Shown in pieces: positions 16,309 to 24,874 of a stretch of 28,611 nucleotides of DNA. How positions within the stretch are numbered: position 1 is the first letter of the stretch; the number at the start of each line of letters is the position of its first letter. Under the pieces are notes generated by a model. The model worked only from the letters and a program-made list of their open reading frames with translations. It ran no database searches and had not been told where the DNA came from. The translations under genes and the position numbers were made by a program. Origin of the DNA: CAYJFX01 sp964370315 (lineage in GTDB: Bacteria > Spirochaetota > Spirochaetia > Treponematales > Treponemataceae); contig CAYJIS010000018.1 of NCBI GenBank assembly GCA_964370315.1, positions 1-28,611 of the forward strand. Reading direction: 5' to 3'.

Positions 16309-18222
16309 CTAGAATTCAAACCATAATTCATCAACAGTATAATACCAATTTTTTTGAATTCTTTTTGACTGCAAATCAAACCATGAAACACTACCATCTC
16401 GATTTAATAATAAACCATTTTTAGTATTTACAACTATCTTCTTTGGTAAGGAAGTACCTTGTTGCATTTTACTCAGTGTTCTTTGATTTAGTGCAATTGC
16501 ATATACTTGCGTTTTCCCGATATTCGTATACAACACACCTTCATTTAAATATGTAAATGCCTCTAAATCCTCATCTGCTAATGAAAGCAAAATTGAATAT
16601 TCTTTAGTACTCGGACTATACGAAAAAATTTTCGTATATGTTTTATCATTTTCATTTACAATACTTGCACCATAAAAGGGGCCATTCTCACTTAAGCTTT
16701 CAGTTAAGGAAAAACTTATCTCACCTTGTATTTCAATTGGAATAGTCTCTTTTGTACTTATATCAATTTCAATTAATGATGATTTTGGTCCAATAGCTGC
16801 AGCTTTTACAACATACAAACTATTATTATATAGTAGCGCATCTTGAATACCAGTACCTGAATATGCTATTGTATTTTGTTGTAAATCCAAGTCAAACAAT
16901 GATACCTTATTGCTCCCTTCTACATATACAATTTTATTATTTTGAATTCTTAAGTTCTCAATTGAACTTGAAGGAGTAAAAAGAATACTCTCGGTATTAT
17001 CTGCTATTGAAATACTCTTTACAGACTTTCTTGAAAACTTAGACCATAAATATAACACATCTTTCTCTATTTCAATGTTTGTATATCCATTGTTTTCAGC
17101 AAAATGAGTTATTGAATTATTTAAGTAAGATGAAATAATAATCTCTTTTTCAGTTAAAAAATAAAACATCCCATCACGTTCAGCAATGTCATAAATTGTA
17201 TCATACACTTTATGAGAAATTTTATTTGCTGCTACGATACTCGATGATGGAGCAGTGGAAATTGAATACACTTCACCAGACTTCATACCAAAAAATATTG
17301 TATTATCAATTTTACTTGCTGTATTAATGATATCTCTATTTTCAAAGGTAAAGGTTTTTAAAATAATGGGGTTTTCATTAATTATGCCATTATTAACCTC
17401 TATCATTTTTAAGCTGGCAGACTTGTAATCTGATTCAACATAATATAAGTTTTTATCAAATCTTGTTGTTACTATAGTAGGGCTTTTGCTATATATTTGT
17501 GCTAATTTTTGACCAGAAGTTGAAGCAAATATATAAATCCTACTATCTTTAACTCCGGCAAATAATACATCATTATTAAAAATTACTGGACTCTCTAAAT
17601 TTCCTTCGACTGAAAATGAGGCCTTTCTTGAACCATTTTTTAAGTCAGTATACACTAGTTGTCCTGGAACAGAATACATAACAGAGCTTTCTTCAGAATT
17701 ACTTGTTTGAGCTAACCTTACAGAACCAAGAGAATCAATTATTTTTTCGCTTAAAACTTTTCCAGTCATACTGTCTAAGAATAATACACCCTTTACATTT
17801 GCTTGACCAACCATTATGTAAGAGCCTTTGGCACTATATTGTAATGATGTAACTGCTGTATCAAAACGTTTTGAAGAGAATTTTTTAGTTTGAGTGTTCC
17901 AGTTCCAAACAGAAAGCCTATTAAGTGAAAATCCGTCACTTTCATATACAGCAATTTCATTCCCATTAGGATGTATTGCAATTAACTGAATACTTTCATC
18001 AGATACTTGAAAATGTTCTCCAATTCCACTTTCATTCCAGCGAACAATAAATCCATCATCACTACCTGAGTATACAACTTTTTTGCCAGCAATCGAAATA
18101 CTTTCAATTGCATTTACATTTGTTTCATGTGGCTGAGTAGAATTCTGTGTTTTTGAGTAAAGCATTGTTGAAAAAAGTAACACTATAATAAAAAATACTA
18201 GCTTAGTACGTACTACATTCAT
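16309..18222 (-). CDS. Exported beta-propeller (WD40-like) protein, function unknown
   Basis: A 637-residue protein with an N-terminal signal segment (MNVVRTKLVFFIIVLLFSTMLYSK), so it is probably exported to the periplasm or anchored there. The rest consists of about 40-residue beta-rich units such as VVYSGSDDGFIVRWNE, SLQYSAKGSYIMVG and IFFGMKSGEVYSI, which look like WD40/PQQ-type propeller blades, perhaps two propellers given the length. The start has AGGTGA upstream. It is the last gene after rseP (18-base gap). Possible role: envelope assembly or a scaffold for RseP-linked processes; this is only contextual. Confidence 0.8.
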   Translation of the reverse strand: MNVVRTKLVFFIIVLLFSTMLYSKTQNSTQPHETNVNAIESISIAGKKVVYSGSDDGFIVRWNESGIGEHFQVSDESIQLIAIHPNGNEIAVYESDGFSLNRLSVWNWNTQTKKFSSKRFDTAVTSLQYSAKGSYIMVGQANVKGVLFLDSMTGKVLSEKIIDSLGSVRLAQTSNSEESSVMYSVPGQLVYTDLKNGSRKASFSVEGNLESPVIFNNDVLFAGVKDSRIYIFASTSGQKLAQIYSKSPTIVTTRFDKNLYYVESDYKSASLKMIEVNNGIINENPIILKTFTFENRDIINTASKIDNTIFFGMKSGEVYSISTAPSSSIVAANKISHKVYDTIYDIAERDGMFYFLTEKEIIISSYLNNSITHFAENNGYTNIEIEKDVLYLWSKFSRKSVKSISIADNTESILFTPSSSIENLRIQNNKIVYVEGSNKVSLFDLDLQQNTIAYSGTGIQDALLYNNSLYVVKAAAIGPKSSLIEIDISTKETIPIEIQGEISFSLTESLSENGPFYGASIVNENDKTYTKIFSYSPSTKEYSILLSLADEDLEAFTYLNEGVLYTNIGKTQVYAIALNQRTLSKMQQGTSLPKKIVVNTKNGLLLNRDGSVSWFDLQSKRIQKNWYYTVDELWFEF

Positions 18223-18240
18223 AAAAAATCACCTGGGTTA

Positions 18241-19614
18241 TTAAAAACCACCTCCAAATAGTCTGTTAATATCTCCAATAAATCCGATAACAAATAAAAA
18301 CAATATCAAACCTAGCCCAATAAATTGAACTTTGTAGAGTACTGCTGGTTTCACTGGTCTACCTCTAAGTACTTCAATAAAAGAAAACAGAATTATGCCT
18401 CCGTCTAAAATAGGTATAGGCAATAAATTCATAATAAATAATGATATACTTATCAGCGACAAAAAGTTAAGAACAGTCACAACCCCCACAAAGAATCCAA
18501 TTTGAAAGCTACTCTGAGTTGTTTCACCTAACATCATTGTAATACCAATTGGTCCTGAAACGGCTTGCGTTAAATCAACTCCTCTAAATAGTAATGTAAT
18601 ACCTTTTAGAGTAAGTACTATTAAATCAACTGTCTCAATCACTCCCTGTCCTATTGCTGGAAAAAAACTATACGTTTGAGTGTGTACTTGTTCCACCTTC
18701 CATTGTACTCCAATATTTGTTAAATCCACTTGATTATCTACATTTTTTGGAATACGGTAGGTAGTTTCGTTAATCATCCCATCTCTCAGATATTGCACTA
18801 ATACTTCATCATCATCTGACAATTTTTTTTGTAGTATATTTGAAAAATCAACCGTATTTTCAACATCATACTCATTTAGTTTTAGTATTTTATCTCCAGT
18901 CATCAGTCCAGCATCAAAAGCTGCTGAATTTTCAACAACAGCATCTATATCTAAATCAACCCAATTAACTATACCAATTCTACCTGCTCCAGTGCTTGAG
19001 TCTAGTTCGGGTACCATAGTAATTTTTAATTGTTCATTATTCCTTAAAACGGTTAAATCAATTTTTTGCTGCGCTGATGTAGAAACTATTTCAGAAATAT
19101 CTGAAAAATACTTTGTTTCCTTACCGTTAATACTCGTAATGATATCGCCTCTTTGTATGCCTGCTTCTTGTGCAACAGATGTAGATCCTTCATACGCTTC
19201 ACTTGCTAGTAACACTTTATTCGAAGTCGCATAAAATGTGTAACCAATCATTGAGATTATTGTCATTGCTACAACAGTAAACAACACGTTAGCAAATGGA
19301 CCAGAAAAGGCAATAAATATTCTTCTTAATGGACTTACACCATAAAAGGAATCCTTTTCCTTTGGTATACTATCTAAATTGTTTTCAATTGCCTCTTGAA
19401 ACATTTTTTCACCCTTCATACCGCAATAGCCGCCTAAAGGAATCAATGACAGTCTATAATCAGTATCACCGATGGTTTTATGTAAAAGAATTGGCCCCAT
19501 ACCAACAGAAAAACTCTCAACTTTTACGCCACTTAATCTTGCAGCTATAAAATGCCCAAGCTCATGTATAAATACGATTACACCTAGTCCCAATAAACCG
19601 TATAATATTGTCAC
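18241..19614 (-). CDS. rseP: RIP metalloprotease RseP (site-2 protease family)
   Basis: A 457-residue inner-membrane zinc protease. HELGH (residues 17-21) in the first helix supplies the HExxH active site, and NLLPIPILDGG near the C-terminus supplies the third ligand (the LDG motif). Two PDZ-like domains lie between (about residues 130-205 with QRGDIITSINGKE, and 215-290 with MTGDKILKLNEYD). It cleaves membrane-embedded anti-sigma factors or signal peptides. The start is GTG at 19614 with GGAGG six bases upstream. It follows dxr as in many bacteria. Confidence 0.95.
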   Translation of the reverse strand: MTILYGLLGLGVIVFIHELGHFIAARLSGVKVESFSVGMGPILLHKTIGDTDYRLSLIPLGGYCGMKGEKMFQEAIENNLDSIPKEKDSFYGVSPLRRIFIAFSGPFANVLFTVVAMTIISMIGYTFYATSNKVLLASEAYEGSTSVAQEAGIQRGDIITSINGKETKYFSDISEIVSTSAQQKIDLTVLRNNEQLKITMVPELDSSTGAGRIGIVNWVDLDIDAVVENSAAFDAGLMTGDKILKLNEYDVENTVDFSNILQKKLSDDDEVLVQYLRDGMINETTYRIPKNVDNQVDLTNIGVQWKVEQVHTQTYSFFPAIGQGVIETVDLIVLTLKGITLLFRGVDLTQAVSGPIGITMMLGETTQSSFQIGFFVGVVTVLNFLSLISISLFIMNLLPIPILDGGIILFSFIEVLRGRPVKPAVLYKVQFIGLGLILFLFVIGFIGDINRLFGGGF

Positions 19615-19642
19615 GTTACGCCTCCATATTGTTCTTGCCTGA

Positions 19643-20746
19643 TTACTTACCTATGTCGGTAAATATATTCCTTGCTATTTCTCTTGCTTTTTTATCATAA
19701 TTAAGAACTTCTTCGATAGTACTAGCTTCTTTTGACCAATCTTCATCTAGTGTCCTTTTAACTATATTTGAAATCTCTAAAAAGGAAATTTTATTTTTTA
19801 AGAATAAATCAACAGCAATTTCGTTAGCTGCATTATATGCTATCGAATAAGAACCACCTAGAGTAATTGTATTAAATGCTAACGACAATAAAGGAAAGTT
19901 TTCTCTATTTGGTGGTGAAAATGTCATTTCAAAGTGATTATTAAAATCAAATTTTTCAAAGCTGTTTGCAGCAAAGTTAGGGTAGCTCAATGCTGATAGA
20001 ATTGGTCTTCGCATATCTGGATGTGATATTTGTGCATATAAATCTCCATCATTTGTCGTAACAAATGAATGAACTAAACTCTGAGGGTGTACTGTAACTC
20101 CTATATCTTTTTCATGAAAATTAAAAAGACGTGATGCTTCAATTACTTCAAGTCCCTTATTTGCTAATGTTGCACTATCTATACTTATTTTTTTACCCAT
20201 TTTCCAAGTAGGGTGGTTGAGGGCATTTTCAACAGTTACAGATTGCAATTGCTCGTATGAATATGTTCTAAAAGGTCCACCTGATGCTGTTAAAGTAATA
20301 TTCCTTATATTTTGTCTACCGTATCTTTCTATCATTGAAAAAACAGCCGAATGTTCTGAATCTACAGGAATAATTTTACAGTTATTCTTCAGTGCGGTTT
20401 TTTGAATAATATTCCAAGCCATTACGACAGTTTCTTTGTTTGCTAGTGCTAAATCTATACCATTTTCCAAACAACATAAAGAGGGGAGTAATCCTGCACC
20501 ACCAGATATACCATTAACGCAAATATTTGCATTTGATACTTTTATTATGGTACTAAGATTATCCTCTTCACTGCTCAATGATATATTAGAACAATTAAAC
20601 TCTTTTGATAACTCTACTAACTTTTGTTTATTTGAATGTGCACTTAAACCACAAACTTCATATTCGCTAGGAAATTCCCTAATTATATTAAGTGTACTCG
20701 TTCCGATCGACCCTGTACAGCCAAGTATAAGTACTCTTTTTTTCAT
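19643..20746 (-). CDS. dxr: 1-deoxy-D-xylulose 5-phosphate reductoisomerase
   Basis: A 367-residue enzyme of the MEP isoprenoid pathway (DXP to MEP using NADPH). The NADPH motif GCTGSIGTSTLNI lies near the N-terminus. ALANKETVVMAW, PVDSEHSAVFSMI (metal-binding Asp and Glu), LTASGGPFR, HPTWKMGKKISIDSATLANK and HPQSLVHSFV form the substrate site. It is a little shorter than E. coli Dxr (398). The ATG follows GGAG by 9 bases and lies 18 bases after cdsA. Confidence 0.97.
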   Translation of the reverse strand: MKKRVLILGCTGSIGTSTLNIIREFPSEYEVCGLSAHSNKQKLVELSKEFNCSNISLSSEEDNLSTIIKVSNANICVNGISGGAGLLPSLCCLENGIDLALANKETVVMAWNIIQKTALKNNCKIIPVDSEHSAVFSMIERYGRQNIRNITLTASGGPFRTYSYEQLQSVTVENALNHPTWKMGKKISIDSATLANKGLEVIEASRLFNFHEKDIGVTVHPQSLVHSFVTTNDGDLYAQISHPDMRRPILSALSYPNFAANSFEKFDFNNHFEMTFSPPNRENFPLLSLAFNTITLGGSYSIAYNAANEIAVDLFLKNKISFLEISNIVKRTLDEDWSKEASTIEEVLNYDKKAREIARNIFTDIGK

Positions 20747-20764
20747 AAACTCAGTACTCCATAG

Positions 20765-21619
20765 TTATAAAAAAAACAATGTTACAAAGATAAAGTAAAT
20801 TGGTGCAGAGAATAAAAGAGAGTCTATAGAATCTAAAAAACCGCCTCTTCCTGGTATCCCAACGCCACCTATATCTGAATCTTTATGGGCGCAGGAGCGT
20901 TTTATTGCAGACTCTATTAAATCACCTAAAATTGCAAAGATAGATACAAAAACACTCGTAATAATAACAAATCTTAATTTATAATTAAAAATACTTGGAT
21001 AAAAACTATATATTAGATAACCTGCAAGAATAGATCCAAATATGCCACCTAAAAAGCCTACAATACTTTTATTCGGACTCGCCTTAATGATACCTCGATT
21101 CCCCTTTCCAAATAACATTCCAAAAAACCATGCAAGTGAATCACAGGCGAAAACCATCAATAAAAAAGTTGCTATAAATATTGTTGAGTTTGGTAAAAAA
21201 GCTAATTGAGAAAAAAAGATTGAAAATAAACCAATATAAATAATACAAAATGCCGAACTACAAATACGAGAAACCACATCTGTAAAGGTATCAGTTTTAT
21301 TCGACGAAAAAAGCTCGTAAGCATAACTTATCATTAATACAAATACTATGGTAAAATATATATACAAACTAGAAAAATTATACACAATGACTATTATCGT
21401 TATTACATGTATTAAACTTATTGAAAATAATACAAGTAAAAGAGGTTGTACCTGCAATTTTGTTCGTAACAATGCATGTACTTCACGTGCAGACAAAACC
21501 ATTGTCACCGCAGTTACCATTAGCAACAACAAGTGACTGTAAAAATCTAGTAGTGCCAAAGATACAACTAGTGGAGTGCCAATAAAAAATACTAATAAAC
21601 GCTGTGTCAGCTGCTTCAT
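20765..21619 (-). CDS. cdsA: Phosphatidate cytidylyltransferase
   Basis: A 284-residue polytopic membrane enzyme making CDP-diacylglycerol, the branch point for phospholipids. About seven to eight hydrophobic segments are visible. The C-terminal signature is present as GDLIESAIKRSCAHKDSD followed by IPGRGGFLDSIDS. The usual G-x-H-G-G has Arg in place of His and the usual D-R-x-D has Ser in place of Arg, while both metal-binding Asp residues remain. Its ATG overlaps the uppS stop by 4 bases (ATGA), so the two are translationally coupled. Confidence 0.94.
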   Translation of the reverse strand: MKQLTQRLLVFFIGTPLVVSLALLDFYSHLLLLMVTAVTMVLSAREVHALLRTKLQVQPLLLVLFSISLIHVITIIVIVYNFSSLYIYFTIVFVLMISYAYELFSSNKTDTFTDVVSRICSSAFCIIYIGLFSIFFSQLAFLPNSTIFIATFLLMVFACDSLAWFFGMLFGKGNRGIIKASPNKSIVGFLGGIFGSILAGYLIYSFYPSIFNYKLRFVIITSVFVSIFAILGDLIESAIKRSCAHKDSDIGGVGIPGRGGFLDSIDSLLFSAPIYFIFVTLFFL

Positions 21620-22332
21620 GGTTCTCCTCCAAAACGTCTGTTTCTTTGCAAAAAGTTCTTTACATCATTATTAAAACACTCTGGCGAATAATCTGGCCAT
21701 AAAGTATTATTAAATTCAAATTCTGCATATGCGCTTTGCCACATTAAAAAGTTACTTAAGCGCTTTTCTCCACCTGTTCTTATGATAAAGTCGACCGGTG
21801 GTAAATCTGGTATATCAAAGTTTAAGGAAAAATTATCAATTGTTAGTGAATCAATGTCTTTATTTTCTTTTAATACTTTTTTAATACCTCTTAGAATCTC
21901 GTCTTGTCCGCCATAGTTAATTGCAAGTACTAAATTCATTCTATCAAAGCTTTCGCTATCTTTAATAACAGATTGAATTTCATTGCAAATATCTTTTGGT
22001 AAACCCGACATATCTCCTAAGCATAAGAGTCTAACTTTTTCTTTTTTATAAAATTCAAACTCTTTTCTGAGATGGGTTTTTAATAAATTCATCAAAAACC
22101 CAACTTCTTCTTTTGTTCTTTTCCAATTTTCAGTTGAAAAAGTATATAGGGTAAGGTATTTAATTCCTATTTTTGCTGCTTCTTTTATAATTTCTCTTGC
22201 AGCATTAAGTCCTTCTTTATGCCCATTACTACGTGGTAATTTTCGCTCAGTGGCCCATCTACCATTGCCATCCATAATGATACCAACATGAAGCGGTACT
22301 TTATCACTGTCGAATACATTTTCACTGCTAAT
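21616..22332 (-). CDS. uppS: Undecaprenyl diphosphate synthase, probable ATT start
   Basis: A cis-prenyltransferase that makes C55 undecaprenyl diphosphate for cell-wall synthesis. Landmarks: HVGIIMDGNGRW (catalytic Asp), LTLYTFSTENWKR, LAINYGG and the C-terminal IIRTGGEKRLSNFLMWQSAY. The first in-frame ATG, at 22275, is the Met of MDGNGRW and would remove the conserved first strand PLHVGII. That strand is encoded just upstream, and the frame stays open to a TAA at 22350-22348 with no ATG, GTG or TTG. GGAAGG (22346-22341) sits 8 bases before an ATT at 22332, giving a 238-residue protein of normal length. I therefore place the start there. A sequence error is the alternative. The Shine-Dalgarno lies in the last codons of frr. 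Confidence 0.85.
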   Translation of the reverse strand: MSSENVFDSDKVPLHVGIIMDGNGRWATERKLPRSNGHKEGLNAAREIIKEAAKIGIKYLTLYTFSTENWKRTKEEVGFLMNLLKTHLRKEFEFYKKEKVRLLCLGDMSGLPKDICNEIQSVIKDSESFDRMNLVLAINYGGQDEILRGIKKVLKENKDIDSLTIDNFSLNFDIPDLPPVDFIIRTGGEKRLSNFLMWQSAYAEFEFNNTLWPDYSPECFNNDVKNFLQRNRRFGGEP

Positions 22333-22336
22333 AAGC

Positions 22337-22891
22337 TTAACCTTCCATTATGTCTTTTTCTTTTTCTTCAAGCAACTTATTAATTTCTGCAACAAATTTG
22401 TCTGTAGATTTTTGTAATACATCTTCAGAATGTTTTAATTCATCTTCAGTTATTTTACTGTCTTTTTGAAGCTTTTTTAATTCTTCATTTCCATCTCTTC
22501 GAATATTTCTAATGGAAACTCTGCTTGATTCTGCCATGTTTTTTGCTTGTTTTACAAGATCTTTTCTGCGGTCGGCAGTTAAAGGTGGAATACTGATGCG
22601 CAATACTTTACCATCGTTGGAAGGATTTAATCCTAGCTCTGATTTTTGAATTGCTTTTTCAATTTCACCAATTAAGTTTTTATCAAATGGTTGAACTAGT
22701 ATAGATCGTGCCTCAGGTATTGAAATAGTAGCAACTTGATTTAAAGGTGTAAGTTCACCATAATATTCAACTTTTACTTTGTCAAATAGACTTGCAGAAG
22801 CTCTACCTGTTCTAATTGAGTTAAATTCATCCTTAAGAGCACTAATAGTTTTTGTCATGCGTTCTTCGCATTGTTCATTTGTTTCAGCCAT
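22337..22891 (-). CDS. frr: Ribosome recycling factor
   Basis: A 184-residue RRF, the normal length. Typical segments: SIRTGRASASLFDKVKVEYY, PLNQVATISIPEARSILVQP, SNDGKVLRISIPPLTADRRK and the C-terminal SIRNIRRDGNEELKKLQKD. With EF-G it splits post-termination ribosomes. The ATG at 22891 has only a weak GGA upstream. A 20-base palindrome and the tsf terminator lie in the leader, which suggests its expression is separated from rpsB-tsf. Confidence 0.97.
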   Translation of the reverse strand: MAETNEQCEERMTKTISALKDEFNSIRTGRASASLFDKVKVEYYGELTPLNQVATISIPEARSILVQPFDKNLIGEIEKAIQKSELGLNPSNDGKVLRISIPPLTADRRKDLVKQAKNMAESSRVSIRNIRRDGNEELKKLQKDSKITEDELKHSEDVLQKSTDKFVAEINKLLEEKEKDIMEG

Positions 22892-22915
22892 ATGTTTTTC
22901 CGTTAAACTAAAATA

Positions 22916-22935
22916 AGTTTGTAGTACTACAAACT
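22916..22935. promoter_or_regulatory. 20-bp perfect palindrome in the tsf-frr gap
   Basis: AGTTTGTAGTACTACAAACT is its own reverse complement over all 20 bases. It sits between the tsf terminator and the frr start (24 bases before the ATG). It could be a protein-binding operator or an 8-bp mRNA hairpin with a GTAC loop. Confidence 0.6.
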
Positions 22936-22939
22936 ATTA

Positions 22940-22969
22940 AAACCCCCATACAAATATGTATGGAGGTTT
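22940..22969 (-). terminator. Terminator or attenuator after tsf
   Basis: On the minus strand AAACCTCCATACA pairs with TGTATGGGGGTTT through 13 bp (one T-G wobble) around a 4-base loop, starting 5 bases after the tsf stop. The following T-run is short (about 4, then AATAG), so readthrough to frr is likely partial. On the plus strand the wobble becomes a C-A mismatch. Confidence 0.65.
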
Positions 22970-22974
22970 ATATA

Positions 22975-23808
22975 TTACATACCGAGTTGGTAACAAATAA
23001 CCTTAGAAAGGTTTAGTTTAGAATTAACTGATTTTCCAATTTCTTCCATTTTCTTTGCAACACTAACTTTATCATCTTTAACAAAAGGTTGATCCATAAA
23101 GCAGATTTCTGCCATATGTTTTTTTACTTTTCCCTCGATGATTCCTGCCTTAACATTATCAGGTTTATCAAGTTCTGCTACTTGAGCTGTGTAAATTTCT
23201 TTTTGTTCAGCAATATAGTTAGGATCTACATCTGATTGTGTAATGTACAAAGGAGTAAAGGCCGCAACATGCAAACAACAATCATATGCAAATTGTTTTA
23301 CGTCATCATTTGAACTCATGTCTGGGTCAGATGATAAAATAGTTATTACACCTGTTTTTCCATCACTGTGTATGTATGAAGCTACAACATCTGATGCATT
23401 TAATTCAACACAAGCTACTCTGCGAACACTCATGTTTTCTCTAATTTTAGTGGCTAGATCCAAAAGCATGTTTGAAAGTGTTTCATTAACATCATTTAAG
23501 TTTTTAGCAATAACTTCATCTAAAATCTTTTCACCAACAACACTAAAGTCTGGGTTCTTTGCAACGAAATCTGTTTCACATGTTACTTCAACAATACCAA
23601 CTTTATTTCCATCTCTACGGATAAGAATTCTGCCTTCTTTAGTAGAGCGTCCAGCTCTTTTTTCAACTGCAGCTAAACCCTTTTCTTTTAAAAGTTTAGC
23701 TGCTGCAGCTGCGTCACCATTACATTCAATGAGGGCATTTTTACATTCCATCATACCTGCGCCGGTAGCTTCTCTAAGTGATTTTACATCACCAGCTTTA
23801 ATATCCAT
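22975..23808 (-). CDS. tsf: Translation elongation factor Ts
   Basis: A 277-residue EF-Ts, the nucleotide-exchange factor for EF-Tu. The N-terminal UBA-like segment VKSLREATGAGMMECKNAL and the TDFVAKN motif (in EVTCETDFVAKNPDF) that contacts EF-Tu are present; KVICYQLGM closes the protein. The ATG has AGGAG upstream. It lies 54 bases after rpsB, the standard pairing, and is followed by a terminator hairpin. Confidence 0.97.
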   Translation of the reverse strand: MDIKAGDVKSLREATGAGMMECKNALIECNGDAAAAAKLLKEKGLAAVEKRAGRSTKEGRILIRRDGNKVGIVEVTCETDFVAKNPDFSVVGEKILDEVIAKNLNDVNETLSNMLLDLATKIRENMSVRRVACVELNASDVVASYIHSDGKTGVITILSSDPDMSSNDDVKQFAYDCCLHVAAFTPLYITQSDVDPNYIAEQKEIYTAQVAELDKPDNVKAGIIEGKVKKHMAEICFMDQPFVKDDKVSVAKKMEEIGKSVNSKLNLSKVICYQLGM

Positions 23809-23862
23809 TATATTCTCCTGTTCGTTCTCTTTAAGTGATCAATTATATACATTAGCAAGTGC

Positions 23863-24750
23863 TTATTTATATAATTCATCCTCATCATCAAGTGCCTTTT
23901 CAACAAGCGATGCATCATCACTTGAAGTTTCTTCCACTTTAGGTTCTGAAACTTCTTCAGGTATATAGTTACTGTAATCTACAATTTCTACATCATCTGA
24001 TTTAATTGAAGCTGTATCGGTTAAATCTTCATCTTCATCTTGTAAGTTTTCAATTATCTTTAATCCAGTTTCATTGTCTGCTTCAATTACTGCATTAGCA
24101 ATTACTGATGTAAACAAGCTTATAGCTCTAATAGCATCATCATTACCTGGAATAGGGTACTGAATACCTTCTGGGTTACAGTTTGTATCAACTACTGCAA
24201 CAATTGGTATACCCATTCTATTGGCTTCAGCAACAGCAATTTGTTCTTTGTGTGTATCAATTATAAAAAGAATCCCAGGGAGCTCTTTCATTTCTTTAAT
24301 ACCACCAAGGTTTTTTTCAAGTTTTGCTTTTTCTTTTAAGATTGCTGAAATTTCTTTCTTTGTGAGACTTTCAAAAGTGCCATCAATTTCCATCTTTTCT
24401 AATTTTTTAAGGCGTAAAAGTGACTTTTTGATTGTTGAAAAGTTAGTTAACATACCACCTAACCAGCGGTTGTTTACGAAGTGCATTCCACAGCGTTCTG
24501 CTTCTTTAGCAATTGTTTGCTGTGCTTGTTTTTTTGTTCCAACAAAAAGAACTGATTTTCCTTGTGTTGTAACTTTGCGAACTGCTTCATAGGCATCTTT
24601 AATTGAAGCCATTGTTTTTTGCAGGTCAATAATGTGAATCCCGTTTCTTTCTGCGAAGATGTATTTCTTCATACGTGGATCCCAGCGCTTGATTTGGTGA
24701 CCGAAATGTACACCTGATTCAAGCAGACTTTTCATGGTTACTACTGCCAT
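23863..24750 (-). CDS. rpsB: 30S ribosomal protein S2, C-terminally extended
   Basis: A 295-residue protein; S2 is usually about 230-260. The core is typical: LLESGVHFGHQIKRWDPRMK, FVGTKKQAQQTIAKEAERCG, NNRWLGGMLTNFSTI, LFIIDTHKEQIAVAEANRMG and IPGNDDAIRAISLFTSVIA. After about residue 230 comes an acidic, Ser/Asp/Glu-rich tail of roughly 60 residues with no recognisable domain. The ATG has AAGGAG six to seven bases upstream. First gene of the rpsB-tsf pair, behind a leader with hairpins. Confidence 0.96.
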   Translation of the reverse strand: MAVVTMKSLLESGVHFGHQIKRWDPRMKKYIFAERNGIHIIDLQKTMASIKDAYEAVRKVTTQGKSVLFVGTKKQAQQTIAKEAERCGMHFVNNRWLGGMLTNFSTIKKSLLRLKKLEKMEIDGTFESLTKKEISAILKEKAKLEKNLGGIKEMKELPGILFIIDTHKEQIAVAEANRMGIPIVAVVDTNCNPEGIQYPIPGNDDAIRAISLFTSVIANAVIEADNETGLKIIENLQDEDEDLTDTASIKSDDVEIVDYSNYIPEEVSEPKVEETSSDDASLVEKALDDEDELYK

Positions 24751-24772
24751 GATTTCTCCTTCATCGAAAAAA

Positions 24773-24865
24773 GGCTAATGCTTTTTTCCCATTCTCTATG
24801 TCTCGTCAAGCAAAATGCTTGCGGAAGATTCATGCAATACTTGTTTGAACAAAACGCATATAGCA
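24773..24865 (-). promoter_or_regulatory. Possible promoter and leader of rpsB
   Basis: An extended -10 element, TGC followed by TATATG, lies at 24865-24857 just after the maf stop, with no good -35. Downstream, CAAGCA (24807-24812) pairs with TGCTTG (24816-24821), and an A-run/T-run hairpin of 6-7 bp lies at about 24767-24787 close to the Shine-Dalgarno. A leader of about 100 bases is the usual place for S2 autoregulation; that role is inferred. Confidence 0.35.
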
Positions 24866-24874
24866 CGGCAAAAA

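Noticed and set aside
23243..23968. 241-residue ORF on the plus strand opposite tsf and rpsB
   Set aside because: It is an antisense shadow of two certain genes with no recognisable domain.
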